This document shows, piece by piece, positions 1 through 5,843 of a stretch of 6,300 nt of DNA. Source of the DNA: UBA965 sp046303375. Its GTDB lineage: Bacteria > Chloroflexota > Chloroflexia > Chloroflexales > Roseiflexaceae. The translations under genes and the position numbers were made by a program. Position 1 is the first letter of the stretch. The number at the start of each line of letters is the position of its first letter. Location: the NCBI GenBank assembly GCA_046303375.1, contig JBKCGB010000053.1, positions 1-6,300 of the forward strand, given 5' to 3'. The notes beneath the pieces are model-generated. The model had not been told where the DNA came from and searched no databases. It worked only from the letters and a program-made list of their open reading frames with translations.

Positions 1-511
1 TGAGCTCAGGCACCGCAATATCCTGCTGACTCGCTCGTTGTACCGCCCGCCAATAGCGCGCATGCATCTGACGGAGTGCGAATGCAGCTGCGCGCGTGGC
101 TGCGGACAGCGTGTCTGGCATACTGCGGGCGTTAGCGATCAGGTATGGCATACGCTGGGTCAACCCCGTAATCTGGATGCGGCGCCCACCACGACACTGT
201 AGCCCGTAACGCCCATCATCAAAGCGCACATGCTCGTCGATGATGGCTTCGGTGGCAATCAAATGGGGCAAGTATTCGGGATACTCGTCATCAGCATCTG
301 GAAACACAGCCAAATAATCGCGCATTTGTTGCATGGTCACCAGATCCGCACTGTGAGCCGCACTGTGTTGCACCAGCACCACCGCGAACAGGGACCGTTG
401 TGCCAGACAATCGGCAACCATGGCCCGATAGCGTGGCTCAAAGACATGCAACGTGAGCGGCGCATTGGGCATCAACACCAATGGCAACGGAAACAGTGGC
501 AGCGACACCAT
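1..511 (-). CDS. Stand-alone LON substrate-binding (PUA-like) domain protein, 3' end cut by window edge
   Basis: The minus frame from the ATG at 511 is open for 170 codons to the left edge, so the C-terminus is missing. The start MVSLPLFPLPLVLMPN followed by LHVFEPRYRAMV (residues 21-32) is the hallmark of the LON N-terminal domain in its stand-alone form; full Lon proteases usually start with an LPxLPLRDxVLFPG-type stretch instead. Further domain elements are LFAVVLV (41-47) and GRYGLQCRGGRRIQI (100-114). Between them lies an acidic stretch around 71-80 (PDADDEYPEY) that looks longer than usual for the family. The role of such proteins is poorly defined: the domain binds unfolded or substrate peptides in Lon, and its fold is PUA-like. 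The ATG lies one base after the TGA of the rRNA methyltransferase gene (TGAGATG) with only a weak GGTGAG ahead of it, so translation is probably coupled. Fusion to a protease module beyond the edge cannot be excluded. Confidence 0.85.
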   Translation of the reverse strand, partial: MVSLPLFPLPLVLMPNAPLTLHVFEPRYRAMVADCLAQRSLFAVVLVQHSAAHSADLVTMQQMRDYLAVFPDADDEYPEYLPHLIATEAIIDEHVRFDDGRYGLQCRGGRRIQITGLTQRMPYLIANARSMPDTLSAATRAAAFALRQMHARYWRAVQRASQQDIAVPEL

Positions 512-512
512 C

Positions 513-1697
513 TCACCAGACACGACACACCAATCCTTTGAGGTATTCACCCTCGGGGAAACTCAGCAGCACCGGATGATCGGGCGACTGCGTGTGACGC
601 TCGATAATCTGCACATCGCGCTGGGCATCAATGGCCGCCCCAAAGATGACTTTCTGGAATAAATCAGCTGATACCAGCCCCGAACACGAATAGGTGGCCA
701 AAATTCCACCCGGGCGCAACAGTTTGAGTGCGAGCAGATTGATGTCTTTGTAACCGTGCGTGGCACGCTCCACTTGCGCCTGCGAATGGGCGAATTTGGG
801 TGGGTCGAGCACAATCATGTCAAACCGGCGTTCTTGGTCGCGGTAGACGCGCAACAACTTGAAGACATCGGCTTCGACAATTACGTGGGGTGTCATTTGC
901 ACCGCATTGAGCGCCATATCGTGTTGCAGTGCAGCCAAGGCTGGTGCACTACTATCAACTGCGACCACCGATGCCGCCCCACCACGGGCCAGCGCCACAC
1001 TAAAGCCACCGTTATAACAAAAACAATCCAACACGTCGGCACCTTCGGCATATGCCGCCAGTGACACACGATTCAGTACTTGGTCGAGATAACCGCCAGT
1101 TTTTTGGCCACTCGTCAAATCAACCGTCTCACGCAGCCCCATCGGATGCATGACGGTGATGGGTGCGGTGGGCGCACTCCCCCACAACACGCCGGCACTG
1201 GGTGCGAGTCCTTCGAGGGCGCGCATGTCGTCGTCGCTGCGGTCGATGATGCCTGTGGGGCGTAACAAATCGACCAGCACGTCGATAATCAGCTGACGCC
1301 GACGATCCATCCCGTTGGACAGGAGTTGGACGACCACATAATCGCCGTAGCGGTCAACAATCAGTCCAGGCAGACCATCAGACTCACCATGCACGATACG
1401 CATGGCGTTGGCGTCAGTATATGCGGGTAGGCGCATGCGTAATTCGAGTGCCTGACTCACGCGTTGATGAAAAAAGAGCGTATCGATGCGGGCTTCGGGG
1501 TGCCACGTCATCACACGGGCCCGAATCTGCGAATGGGGGCTCCACAAGGCACGTGCCTGCCACTGCCCGTCATCGCTGTAGACGTCGACTTCATCGGCGT
1601 GCGGTGGTGCGCTCTGTGCGATCGCCCCCGAAAAAATCCACGGATGACGGTTGCGAATGGCGCGCTCACGACCCGGCTTTAGGACGATGGATGACAT
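513..1697 (-). CDS. rlmI: RlmI-like class I SAM-dependent rRNA (cytosine-C5) methyltransferase
   Basis: A 394-residue protein, normal for the RlmI/YccW family, whose E. coli member makes m5C1962 in 23S rRNA. Residues 1 to about 70 form the N-terminal PUA domain (LKPGRERAIRNRHPWIFSGA, 6-25). The RlmI-like linker ESDGLPGLIVDRYGDY is at 105-120 and GQKTGGYLDQ at 197-206. The Rossmann methyltransferase domain follows: SAM motif I region VLDCFCYNGGFSVALA (222-237), an acidic residue after the next strand (VVAVDSS, 244-250), motif IV DPPKFA (298-303), and YSCSG (336-340), which holds the likely catalytic Cys. The ATG at 1697 is preceded by AGAGGATTGTTGC, an acceptable ribosome site. YLDQVLNR departs from the more usual YLDQRxNR, and CFCYNGGF from CFSYTGGF, so the exact target base is inferred. 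The gene follows the phosphotransferase gene after 53 nt and abuts the LON-domain gene. Confidence 0.9.
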   Translation of the reverse strand: MSSIVLKPGRERAIRNRHPWIFSGAIAQSAPPHADEVDVYSDDGQWQARALWSPHSQIRARVMTWHPEARIDTLFFHQRVSQALELRMRLPAYTDANAMRIVHGESDGLPGLIVDRYGDYVVVQLLSNGMDRRRQLIIDVLVDLLRPTGIIDRSDDDMRALEGLAPSAGVLWGSAPTAPITVMHPMGLRETVDLTSGQKTGGYLDQVLNRVSLAAYAEGADVLDCFCYNGGFSVALARGGAASVVAVDSSAPALAALQHDMALNAVQMTPHVIVEADVFKLLRVYRDQERRFDMIVLDPPKFAHSQAQVERATHGYKDINLLALKLLRPGGILATYSCSGLVSADLFQKVIFGAAIDAQRDVQIIERHTQSPDHPVLLSFPEGEYLKGLVCRVW

Positions 1698-1730
1698 GCA
1701 ACAATCCTCTCATGGCAATATGCTCATCCC

Positions 1731-1736
1731 ATTGTA
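1731..1736 (-). promoter_or_regulatory. Possible internal -10 element ahead of the rlmI-like gene
   Basis: On the minus strand the 53-nt gap before the rlmI-like gene contains TACAAT, 34 nt upstream of its ATG. It is the same hexamer, at nearly the same distance, as the -10 proposed for hemW (32 nt). No convincing -35 is visible 16-18 bp further upstream (CTGCGC at 17 bp matches poorly). It could be a weak internal promoter or chance. Confidence 0.25.
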
Positions 1737-1750
1737 GCGCACTCCACGCA

Positions 1751-2659
1751 TTAGCGCAGATGCGGTGTCACCCAGCCGTCACACAAACTCATCAGATTGG
1801 CAATCATCGGCGTGCGGTCAACGTCAGCGGGCTGCAAAAAAATATCACTCAGAATAAATACCACGTAGTCAAAAAATTGCCGGTACGCAGCCAACAGCAA
1901 ATGGTACGGATCGGGACGATAGCCGCCAGTGGCATGTGCGTAGGCATCGAGAAAGGTGGCATCATACTGATAGACCCACAAATCACGCTCAGGATGCGCC
2001 AATGCCGTGTAATCCCAGTCCACAATGGTCAGCGCATACGGCGTGTTGTTGATGACATTGCCACCTGCATCGCCGTGTGTCACCACCCATGGGTGGTTGG
2101 CATGCTGGGGATAGGCACGTTGCAGCTCACACAGCCGCGCGTAGTAGCCCTCGAATTGGTCACGCCGATGCCCCAGTCCCTCCCACAGGTCGTATTGCCA
2201 GTACTCCGTCCCGCCGCTGTAGGCACGATGCATCAGCTGATTCAAAATGGCGTCGTGCTCAAACACCGTCACCCGCGCCATCGGCACGTGGATACGCGGC
2301 GTGGCCTGATGGATGGTTGCAATCGCACCTGCAAAAGTTGCAATGTCGTAGTCCTCGCGATTGGGCGCATCCACGTAGTGACTCACCGTCATCATGGCAT
2401 CACCATGACTAGCCAGCCATGCACCACTGCGCGTCGCTACAGGTTGATTGACCAATGGTCCCACCACCGCAGCCAGCGCGGCGTGGGCAGGGGCACTCTG
2501 GGGCAAGCGGCATTTAAAAAACGGCTTGCGCGTCACTTTGACAAACAATTTTTGCTGGTGGCTATTGCGTGCCGTAAAGGTTTCGGCCACCAACCCACGC
2601 GCCGCCGGTTGGAGCGATGACGGCTCAATATCGTAGTATGTGGCAACAAAATCGTACAC
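1751..2659 (-). CDS. Aminoglycoside phosphotransferase/choline kinase-fold (APH family) protein
   Basis: A 302-residue kinase-like protein. The Brenner motif THGDAGGNVI (194-203; H195, D197, N201) carries the catalytic Asp, and IVDWDYTALAHPERDLW (212-228; D214, D216) carries the metal-binding Asp of APH enzymes. LFVKVTR (38-44) supplies the likely ATP-contacting Lys 41. These give the fold and ATP-dependent phosphotransfer; the substrate is unknown, and a housekeeping small-molecule kinase (choline, homoserine or sugar type) is as likely as drug resistance. The frame can be extended to a TTG at 2677, but I chose the GTG at 2659 because GGAAAAGGAG sits 5 nt before it and would otherwise be coding. 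HPGN after HGD is replaced by AGGN, an unusual form of the loop. The gene lies between hemW (37 nt) and the rlmI-like gene (53 nt), probably in one operon. Confidence 0.85.
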   Translation of the reverse strand: MYDFVATYYDIEPSSLQPAARGLVAETFTARNSHQQKLFVKVTRKPFFKCRLPQSAPAHAALAAVVGPLVNQPVATRSGAWLASHGDAMMTVSHYVDAPNREDYDIATFAGAIATIHQATPRIHVPMARVTVFEHDAILNQLMHRAYSGGTEYWQYDLWEGLGHRRDQFEGYYARLCELQRAYPQHANHPWVVTHGDAGGNVINNTPYALTIVDWDYTALAHPERDLWVYQYDATFLDAYAHATGGYRPDPYHLLLAAYRQFFDYVVFILSDIFLQPADVDRTPMIANLMSLCDGWVTPHLR

Positions 2660-2664
2660 GGTTG

Positions 2665-2674
2665 CTCCTTTTCC
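2665..2674 (-). promoter_or_regulatory. Shine-Dalgarno site that fixes the phosphotransferase start
   Basis: The minus strand reads GGAAAAGGAG, then CAACC, then GTG. The AAGGAG core with a 5-nt spacer is the strongest ribosome-binding site in the window. It supports the GTG at 2659 over the in-frame TTG at 2677. Confidence 0.7.
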
Positions 2675-2696
2675 CAATCAAAAGCACATACACAGG

Positions 2697-3911
2697 CTAG
2701 ACAAACAGCTGAAACACCTGGTTGCCAAACATCCGCCCTTGCGGCGTCAAACGCAAGCCGTGTGCATCAACCTCAAGCAAGCCTTGACTGGTGGCGTGCG
2801 CAATGGCCGCGGCATGCACCTGGCGCACATCGACGCCACACCGGTCGTGGATATGTGCAAAGCTGATACCGTCGTTGAGGCGCAAGCCCATCATCATCGT
2901 CTCGGCGAGCATGTCGGCGGCGCTGAGTGTGGTGGTCTCACGCAGTGGCGATTGCTGGGCGCCAGCACGTGCAATATACTCATCGACACCCAGGGTTACC
3001 ACATAGCGCCGGCCGGCCACATGCCCGTGTGCACCAGCACCGGCCGCATGGTAGTCAGCATTGAGCCAGTAGGCCACGTTGTGCAGGCCGGCATGGCGCG
3101 GCAAGCCGCCGACACCACTCGTGCCCCGCGCCCAGTTCGAGATTTCGTACTGATTATAGCCGTGGGTGGCCAGATACTCCATGGTATAGGCATACATCTG
3201 CCCAGTCACATCATCGTCAGGCACGCTCCAGCGCCCACCCATGACTTGGGCGTAGAGCGGCGTACTTTCTTCGAGGATGAGCGAGTAGATGGCAAAGTGA
3301 TCCACATCCCACGTCACTGCCTCGTGCAGTGTCTGGTGCCAATCGGTGAGCGTCTGCCCGGGTAGCCCAAAGATGAAGTCCAGATTGACCGAATCAAAGC
3401 CGACACGCATGGCATCCTCATAGCTGGCACGCGCTTCAGCGGCCGTATGGATGCGCCCCAGCATGCGCAACATGGGGTCACTGAGGCTCTGGACGCCCAT
3501 ACTGATGCGGTTAACACCCAGGCTACGCAGATCGCGCAGATAGTCGCGCCCCAGCACTGTCCCCGGATTGCATTCCACCGTCACTTCGGCGCCAGCGAGG
3601 GGAATCACGCGATTAGCGGCCTGCAAAATCCGCGCCATCTGGTCAATGGGCAACATGCTGGGCGTGCCCCCACCCAGAAATATCGTCGGGGGCAAATCGG
3701 CACGCAACAGTGGATGTGGGGTAGCGGGGGCTGTCACCACCGGCATCGCTGGCAAAGCAGCTAGCTCGTGGCAGAGTGCATCGGTATAGGCTGCCATGCG
3801 GTCTTCCATGTTGGCATACGTGTTGAAATCGCAGTAGGCACAGCGTCGATGACAAAACGGAATATGAATATATAAATGTCGTGCACTCGGTGCAGTCTGG
3901 CGCCAATCCAT
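2697..3911 (-). CDS. hemW: HemW, radical SAM family heme chaperone
   Basis: A 404-residue cytoplasmic protein of normal HemW length. The radical SAM cluster motif is CHRRCAYCDF (C20, C24, C27, F29): the CX3CX2CXF form separates HemW from coproporphyrinogen dehydrogenase HemN, which has a fourth Cys where F29 stands. FLGGGTPS (78-85) is the SAM-binding GGGTP motif, followed by VECNPGT (112-118), NRISMGVQS (134-142) and LDFIFGLPGQT (177-187). HNVAYW (277-282) fits the HNxxYW heme-binding motif known for HemW. The C-terminus (about 325-404) resembles the HemN C-terminal domain. HemW binds heme and delivers it to membrane respiratory enzymes; older annotations call it oxygen-independent coproporphyrinogen oxidase. 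The frame is open to 4058, but the ATG at 3911 is preceded by AGAGGGG with a 7-nt spacer and the 49 extra residues match nothing in the family. It is the first gene of the four-gene minus-strand run. Confidence 0.95.
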   Translation of the reverse strand: MDWRQTAPSARHLYIHIPFCHRRCAYCDFNTYANMEDRMAAYTDALCHELAALPAMPVVTAPATPHPLLRADLPPTIFLGGGTPSMLPIDQMARILQAANRVIPLAGAEVTVECNPGTVLGRDYLRDLRSLGVNRISMGVQSLSDPMLRMLGRIHTAAEARASYEDAMRVGFDSVNLDFIFGLPGQTLTDWHQTLHEAVTWDVDHFAIYSLILEESTPLYAQVMGGRWSVPDDDVTGQMYAYTMEYLATHGYNQYEISNWARGTSGVGGLPRHAGLHNVAYWLNADYHAAGAGAHGHVAGRRYVVTLGVDEYIARAGAQQSPLRETTTLSAADMLAETMMMGLRLNDGISFAHIHDRCGVDVRQVHAAAIAHATSQGLLEVDAHGLRLTPQGRMFGNQVFQLFV

Positions 3912-3918
3912 CGTATTT

Positions 3919-3925
3919 CCCCTCT
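3919..3925 (-). promoter_or_regulatory. Ribosome-binding site of hemW
   Basis: The minus strand reads AGAGGGG, 7 nt (AAATACG) before the ATG at 3911. It decides the hemW start against the longer open frame that runs to 4058. Confidence 0.65.
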
Positions 3926-3942
3926 GTATGGGCTCTCTGTGT

Positions 3943-3972
3943 ATTGTAACGGGTATTACGGCGAAATGTTGC
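3943..3972 (-). promoter_or_regulatory. Candidate sigma70-type promoter for hemW and downstream genes
   Basis: On the minus strand TACAAT (3948-3943) is five-sixths of the -10 consensus. With an 18-bp spacer the -35 would be GCAACA (3972-3967), which matches only the ACA half of TTGACA. Transcription would begin near 3936, giving a leader of about 25 nt with a proper ribosome site. The -35 overlaps that of the divergent promoter for the trmJ-like gene. Confidence 0.45.
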
Positions 3973-3997
3973 CGACGGTGCAAGCACCGTTTATACT
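3969..3997 (+). promoter_or_regulatory. Promoter of the trmJ-like gene, predicted to give a leaderless mRNA
   Basis: TTGCCG (3969-3974), a 17-bp spacer (3975-3991) and TATACT (3992-3997) form a good sigma70-type promoter. Counting 7-8 bases past the -10 puts the transcription start at 4004-4005, which is the A of the ATG of the trmJ-like gene. No upstream ribosome site would then be present in the mRNA. Leaderless transcripts of this design are well known in Deinococcus and in Actinobacteria. Confidence 0.6.
3975..3990. repeat. Perfect 7-bp inverted repeat inside the promoter spacer (candidate operator)
   Basis: ACGGTGC-AA-GCACCGT is a perfect dyad with a 2-bp centre. It fills all but one base of the spacer between the -35 and -10 of the trmJ-like promoter. 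It lies upstream of both predicted start sites, so it would not be transcribed from either promoter and cannot act as an RNA hairpin there. It would suit a dimeric regulator acting on DNA. Its centre is about 46 bp upstream of the predicted hemW start. Confidence 0.5.
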
Positions 3998-4004
3998 GGA
4001 TTCC

Positions 4005-4760
4005 ATGAATACATACCGTGATGCTGTCACCGTGGTCTTGCACCACCCCATGCGCCAAGTCAATATTGCCTCCAGCGTGCGTGCCATGAAAAACATGGGA
4101 CTACGCCAGTTACGCCTGGTTGCCCCGCGTGAATACACCCCCGAACTCATTGAGCAGGTCGCCCACCGCAGCGAAGACGTGGTGTCGCGCATCACCGTCC
4201 ACGACACCCTGGCGGATGCCCTGCACGACATGCAGTGGGTGGTCGGCACCACGGCCCGCATCCGTGATACACCACTCCCACCCGACGATATCCGTGGCGC
4301 GATGCCACAGATTGCCCAACGGGCAGCCAATGGCCAGCGAATTGCGCTGCTCTTTGGGCCCGAAGACAACGGTCTGCAAAAGGCTGAGCTCGACTTGTGT
4401 CACCAGTCAATTACCATTGATACAGACCCCGAGTATGCCTCGCTCAACTTGGCTCAAGCAGTATTATTGGTCTGCTACGAGCTCCACATGGTGGTCCCAC
4501 CCGTGCGCGAATCGACGCGCATCACCTACCCGCCAGCGAGCAGCGCACGCATCGAGGAGTTTTTGCAGACACTCGAACAAACCCTACGGCACATTGATTT
4601 CTTCAAAAGCCCGAGCGCACACGCCAAAATGCGTTCATTGCGCAGTATGACCCACCGTGCCCAGCCCAACGGCCGCGAAATCATGCTCTTACAGGCGATT
4701 TGCCGCGAGGCCATCAAAGTCATCCAACGCTTACAGACGTCCCGCGACACGCGCGAGTAG
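4005..4760 (+). CDS. trmJ: TrmJ-like SPOUT-class tRNA/rRNA 2'-O-methyltransferase
   Basis: A 251-residue protein with the three SPOUT/TrmH motifs in order. Motif 1 is NIASSVRAMKNMGL (20-33), with R26 the likely catalytic Arg. Motif 2 is LLFGPEDNGL (115-124) and motif 3 is YASLNLAQAVLL (144-155); together these build the trefoil-knot SAM site. The C-terminal part (about 180-251), with FLQTLEQTL, IDFF and MRSLRSMTHRAQPNGRE, resembles the TrmJ C-terminal helical region. TrmJ methylates the ribose at position 32 of tRNA anticodon loops; another RNA target is possible because the family is large. The frame is open from 3876, but MNTYRDAV at 4005 leaves the usual short lead-in to motif 1, and the upstream promoter puts +1 at this ATG. 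Its last 30 bp are also coding on the other strand, where the QTMAN-like gene ends. Confidence 0.88.
   Translation: MNTYRDAVTVVLHHPMRQVNIASSVRAMKNMGLRQLRLVAPREYTPELIEQVAHRSEDVVSRITVHDTLADALHDMQWVVGTTARIRDTPLPPDDIRGAMPQIAQRAANGQRIALLFGPEDNGLQKAELDLCHQSITIDTDPEYASLNLAQAVLLVCYELHMVVPPVRESTRITYPPASSARIEEFLQTLEQTLRHIDFFKSPSAHAKMRSLRSMTHRAQPNGREIMLLQAICREAIKVIQRLQTSRDTRE
4731..4760. other. 30-bp convergent coding overlap of the trmJ-like and QTMAN-like genes
   Basis: The plus strand encodes LQTSRDTRE-stop and the minus strand encodes LLARVAGRL-stop over the same 30 bases. The two frames are in exact codon-to-codon register. The TAG of one gene is the complement of a Leu codon (CTA) in the other, and the TAA is the complement of a Leu codon (TTA). 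There is no room for a terminator between the genes, and I see no hairpin followed by T residues here. Confidence 0.9.
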
Positions 4761-5843
4761 TGCATCATACTGCGGCGCCAGCTGTGCCCAATCAAACTGT
4801 GTCGCCCAGCGCCGCAACGCGCTCCGATCAACCGTATCAAGATTGACCAACAGGCGCGTCAGTGCTGGCACTAGATGTGCATCATCAGCATACAGCAGCA
4901 CATCATGGTATGGCTCTGGCAACAGCTCGGGGTAGGCCAAGCGGTTGGGCAGGAGCGGCACGGCACCGGTATACGTGGCCTCGATGACCGCAATCCCAAA
5001 GAACTCTTGGATGGCAGCGCTCACCACCACATCCGCCTGATGCAACAGTTCGCGGTAGTGCGCTGCATCGGGCACATAGCCCCAATGGCGCGTCATCGGT
5101 GCCAGCACCTGGCGCATGCGTGCAAAGTCGTCGTTGCCAGGGTCCACGTATTCACCCACCACGATGAGTTGGAGTGGGATGCCTTGGTGCATCATTGTTT
5201 CCATACTGGTAAAAAAATGCAGCGGCTGTTTGTCGTAGTCCCAGCGACTATTCCACAACACCACAGGGGCGCCGCCAGGGCGAGTGACTGGCGCGCCATC
5301 AAAGCGGCGCAAATCGATCCCCGGGTAGAGGACATGTGTGTTGGGCGCGATGCGCGCCACCGCATCGAGCTCATGGTAGTCATGGAAACGTCGTGGCAGG
5401 CTGGGCAAAGCCGCCAACACGGCTTGGCGGTGAAAATTCGAGTTAAACAGCACTGCATCTGCCGCCAACATGCTCGTATAGTTGAGCCACGGCCAGGTCA
5501 AATCGAGTTTGCGGCCCGCAGGAAGCGGGTAGGTCAGCTGATTTTCGTGCATATACAGCGCTACTGGCAGATTAGCCGTTATGTCACGTGTCAGTGCAAG
5601 AAAGGTCGCCACATCCAGCATATCGGTGGTCACGATGACATCAAAGTGCTGGTGGAGTTTACCTGCCCATCGTTCGCGCACCATGCGGGCAAACGTAACC
5701 GCCGCCCCACGCATGCGCCAGCGCCAACCGCCGTCGTGTGGCAAGCCGAGCACCGTCACCTGGGCGGTGCTGTGTGCGGCGTATCCCTGCGCCACTGCCC
5801 GATGTGAGCCAGCATGAAAGGCATCGAGCCAGAGCACTCGCAT
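4731..5843 (-). CDS. tRNA-queuosine alpha-mannosyltransferase-like glycosyltransferase (QTMAN/GTDC1, DUF3524 family)
   Basis: A 370-residue GT4-type, GT-B fold enzyme. The N-terminal half carries the DUF3524 signatures DAFHAGSHR (7-15), MHENQLTYP (98-106) and FNSNFHR (133-139). The C-terminal nucleotide-sugar half has LWNSRWDYDKQP (196-207), VVGEY (228-232), QEFFGIAVIEA (279-289) with the EX7E pair E280/E288 of retaining GT4 enzymes, and PLLPNRLAYPELLP (296-309). The human member GTDC1/QTMAN adds mannose from GDP-mannose to queuosine-34 of cytoplasmic tRNA-Asp; the same reaction here is inferred. No signal peptide or membrane helix is seen, so it is cytoplasmic. There are two tandem ATGs (5846 and 5843); I chose 5843 because AAGGGG lies 7 nt before it. 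The start overlaps the stop of the upstream gene (ATGATGA), which suggests coupled translation. The 3' end overlaps the trmJ-like gene. Confidence 0.87.
   Translation of the reverse strand: MRVLWLDAFHAGSHRAVAQGYAAHSTAQVTVLGLPHDGGWRWRMRGAAVTFARMVRERWAGKLHQHFDVIVTTDMLDVATFLALTRDITANLPVALYMHENQLTYPLPAGRKLDLTWPWLNYTSMLAADAVLFNSNFHRQAVLAALPSLPRRFHDYHELDAVARIAPNTHVLYPGIDLRRFDGAPVTRPGGAPVVLWNSRWDYDKQPLHFFTSMETMMHQGIPLQLIVVGEYVDPGNDDFARMRQVLAPMTRHWGYVPDAAHYRELLHQADVVVSAAIQEFFGIAVIEATYTGAVPLLPNRLAYPELLPEPYHDVLLYADDAHLVPALTRLLVNLDTVDRSALRRWATQFDWAQLAPQYDALLARVAGRL

Noticed and set aside
1421..2620. A 399-codon open frame on the plus strand
   Set aside because: It lies antisense to the phosphotransferase and rRNA methylase genes, crosses the gap between them, and has a composition (His, Arg, Gln, Cys rich) typical of a complement frame. 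The minus-strand proteins carry clear family motifs.
2668..2684. CTTTT...AAAAG dyad after hemW as a possible terminator
   Set aside because: The 5-bp A/T arms are too weak for a terminator, and one arm overlaps the strong ribosome site of the next gene.
2640..3365. A 241-codon open frame on the plus strand
   Set aside because: It is antisense to hemW, whose motifs are unambiguous; the plus-strand translation resembles no family.
3946..3959. GTAA-N6-TTAC dyad overlapping the hemW -10
   Set aside because: The 4-bp arms are too short to separate from chance in an AT-rich promoter.
3876..4004. N-terminal extension of the trmJ-like gene by 43 codons
   Set aside because: It would overlap the hemW start and its promoter. 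The extra residues do not look like the family, and the promoter points to the ATG at 4005.
3912..4058. N-terminal extension of hemW by 49 codons
   Set aside because: It would cover the divergent promoter region and the start of the trmJ-like gene. The family starts shortly before the HIPFC motif, and a good ribosome site precedes the ATG at 3911.
4875..5807. A 310-codon open frame on the plus strand
   Set aside because: It is antisense to the QTMAN-like gene, rich in His, Gln and Arg, without any recognisable motif; it is a by-product of codon bias on the coding strand.
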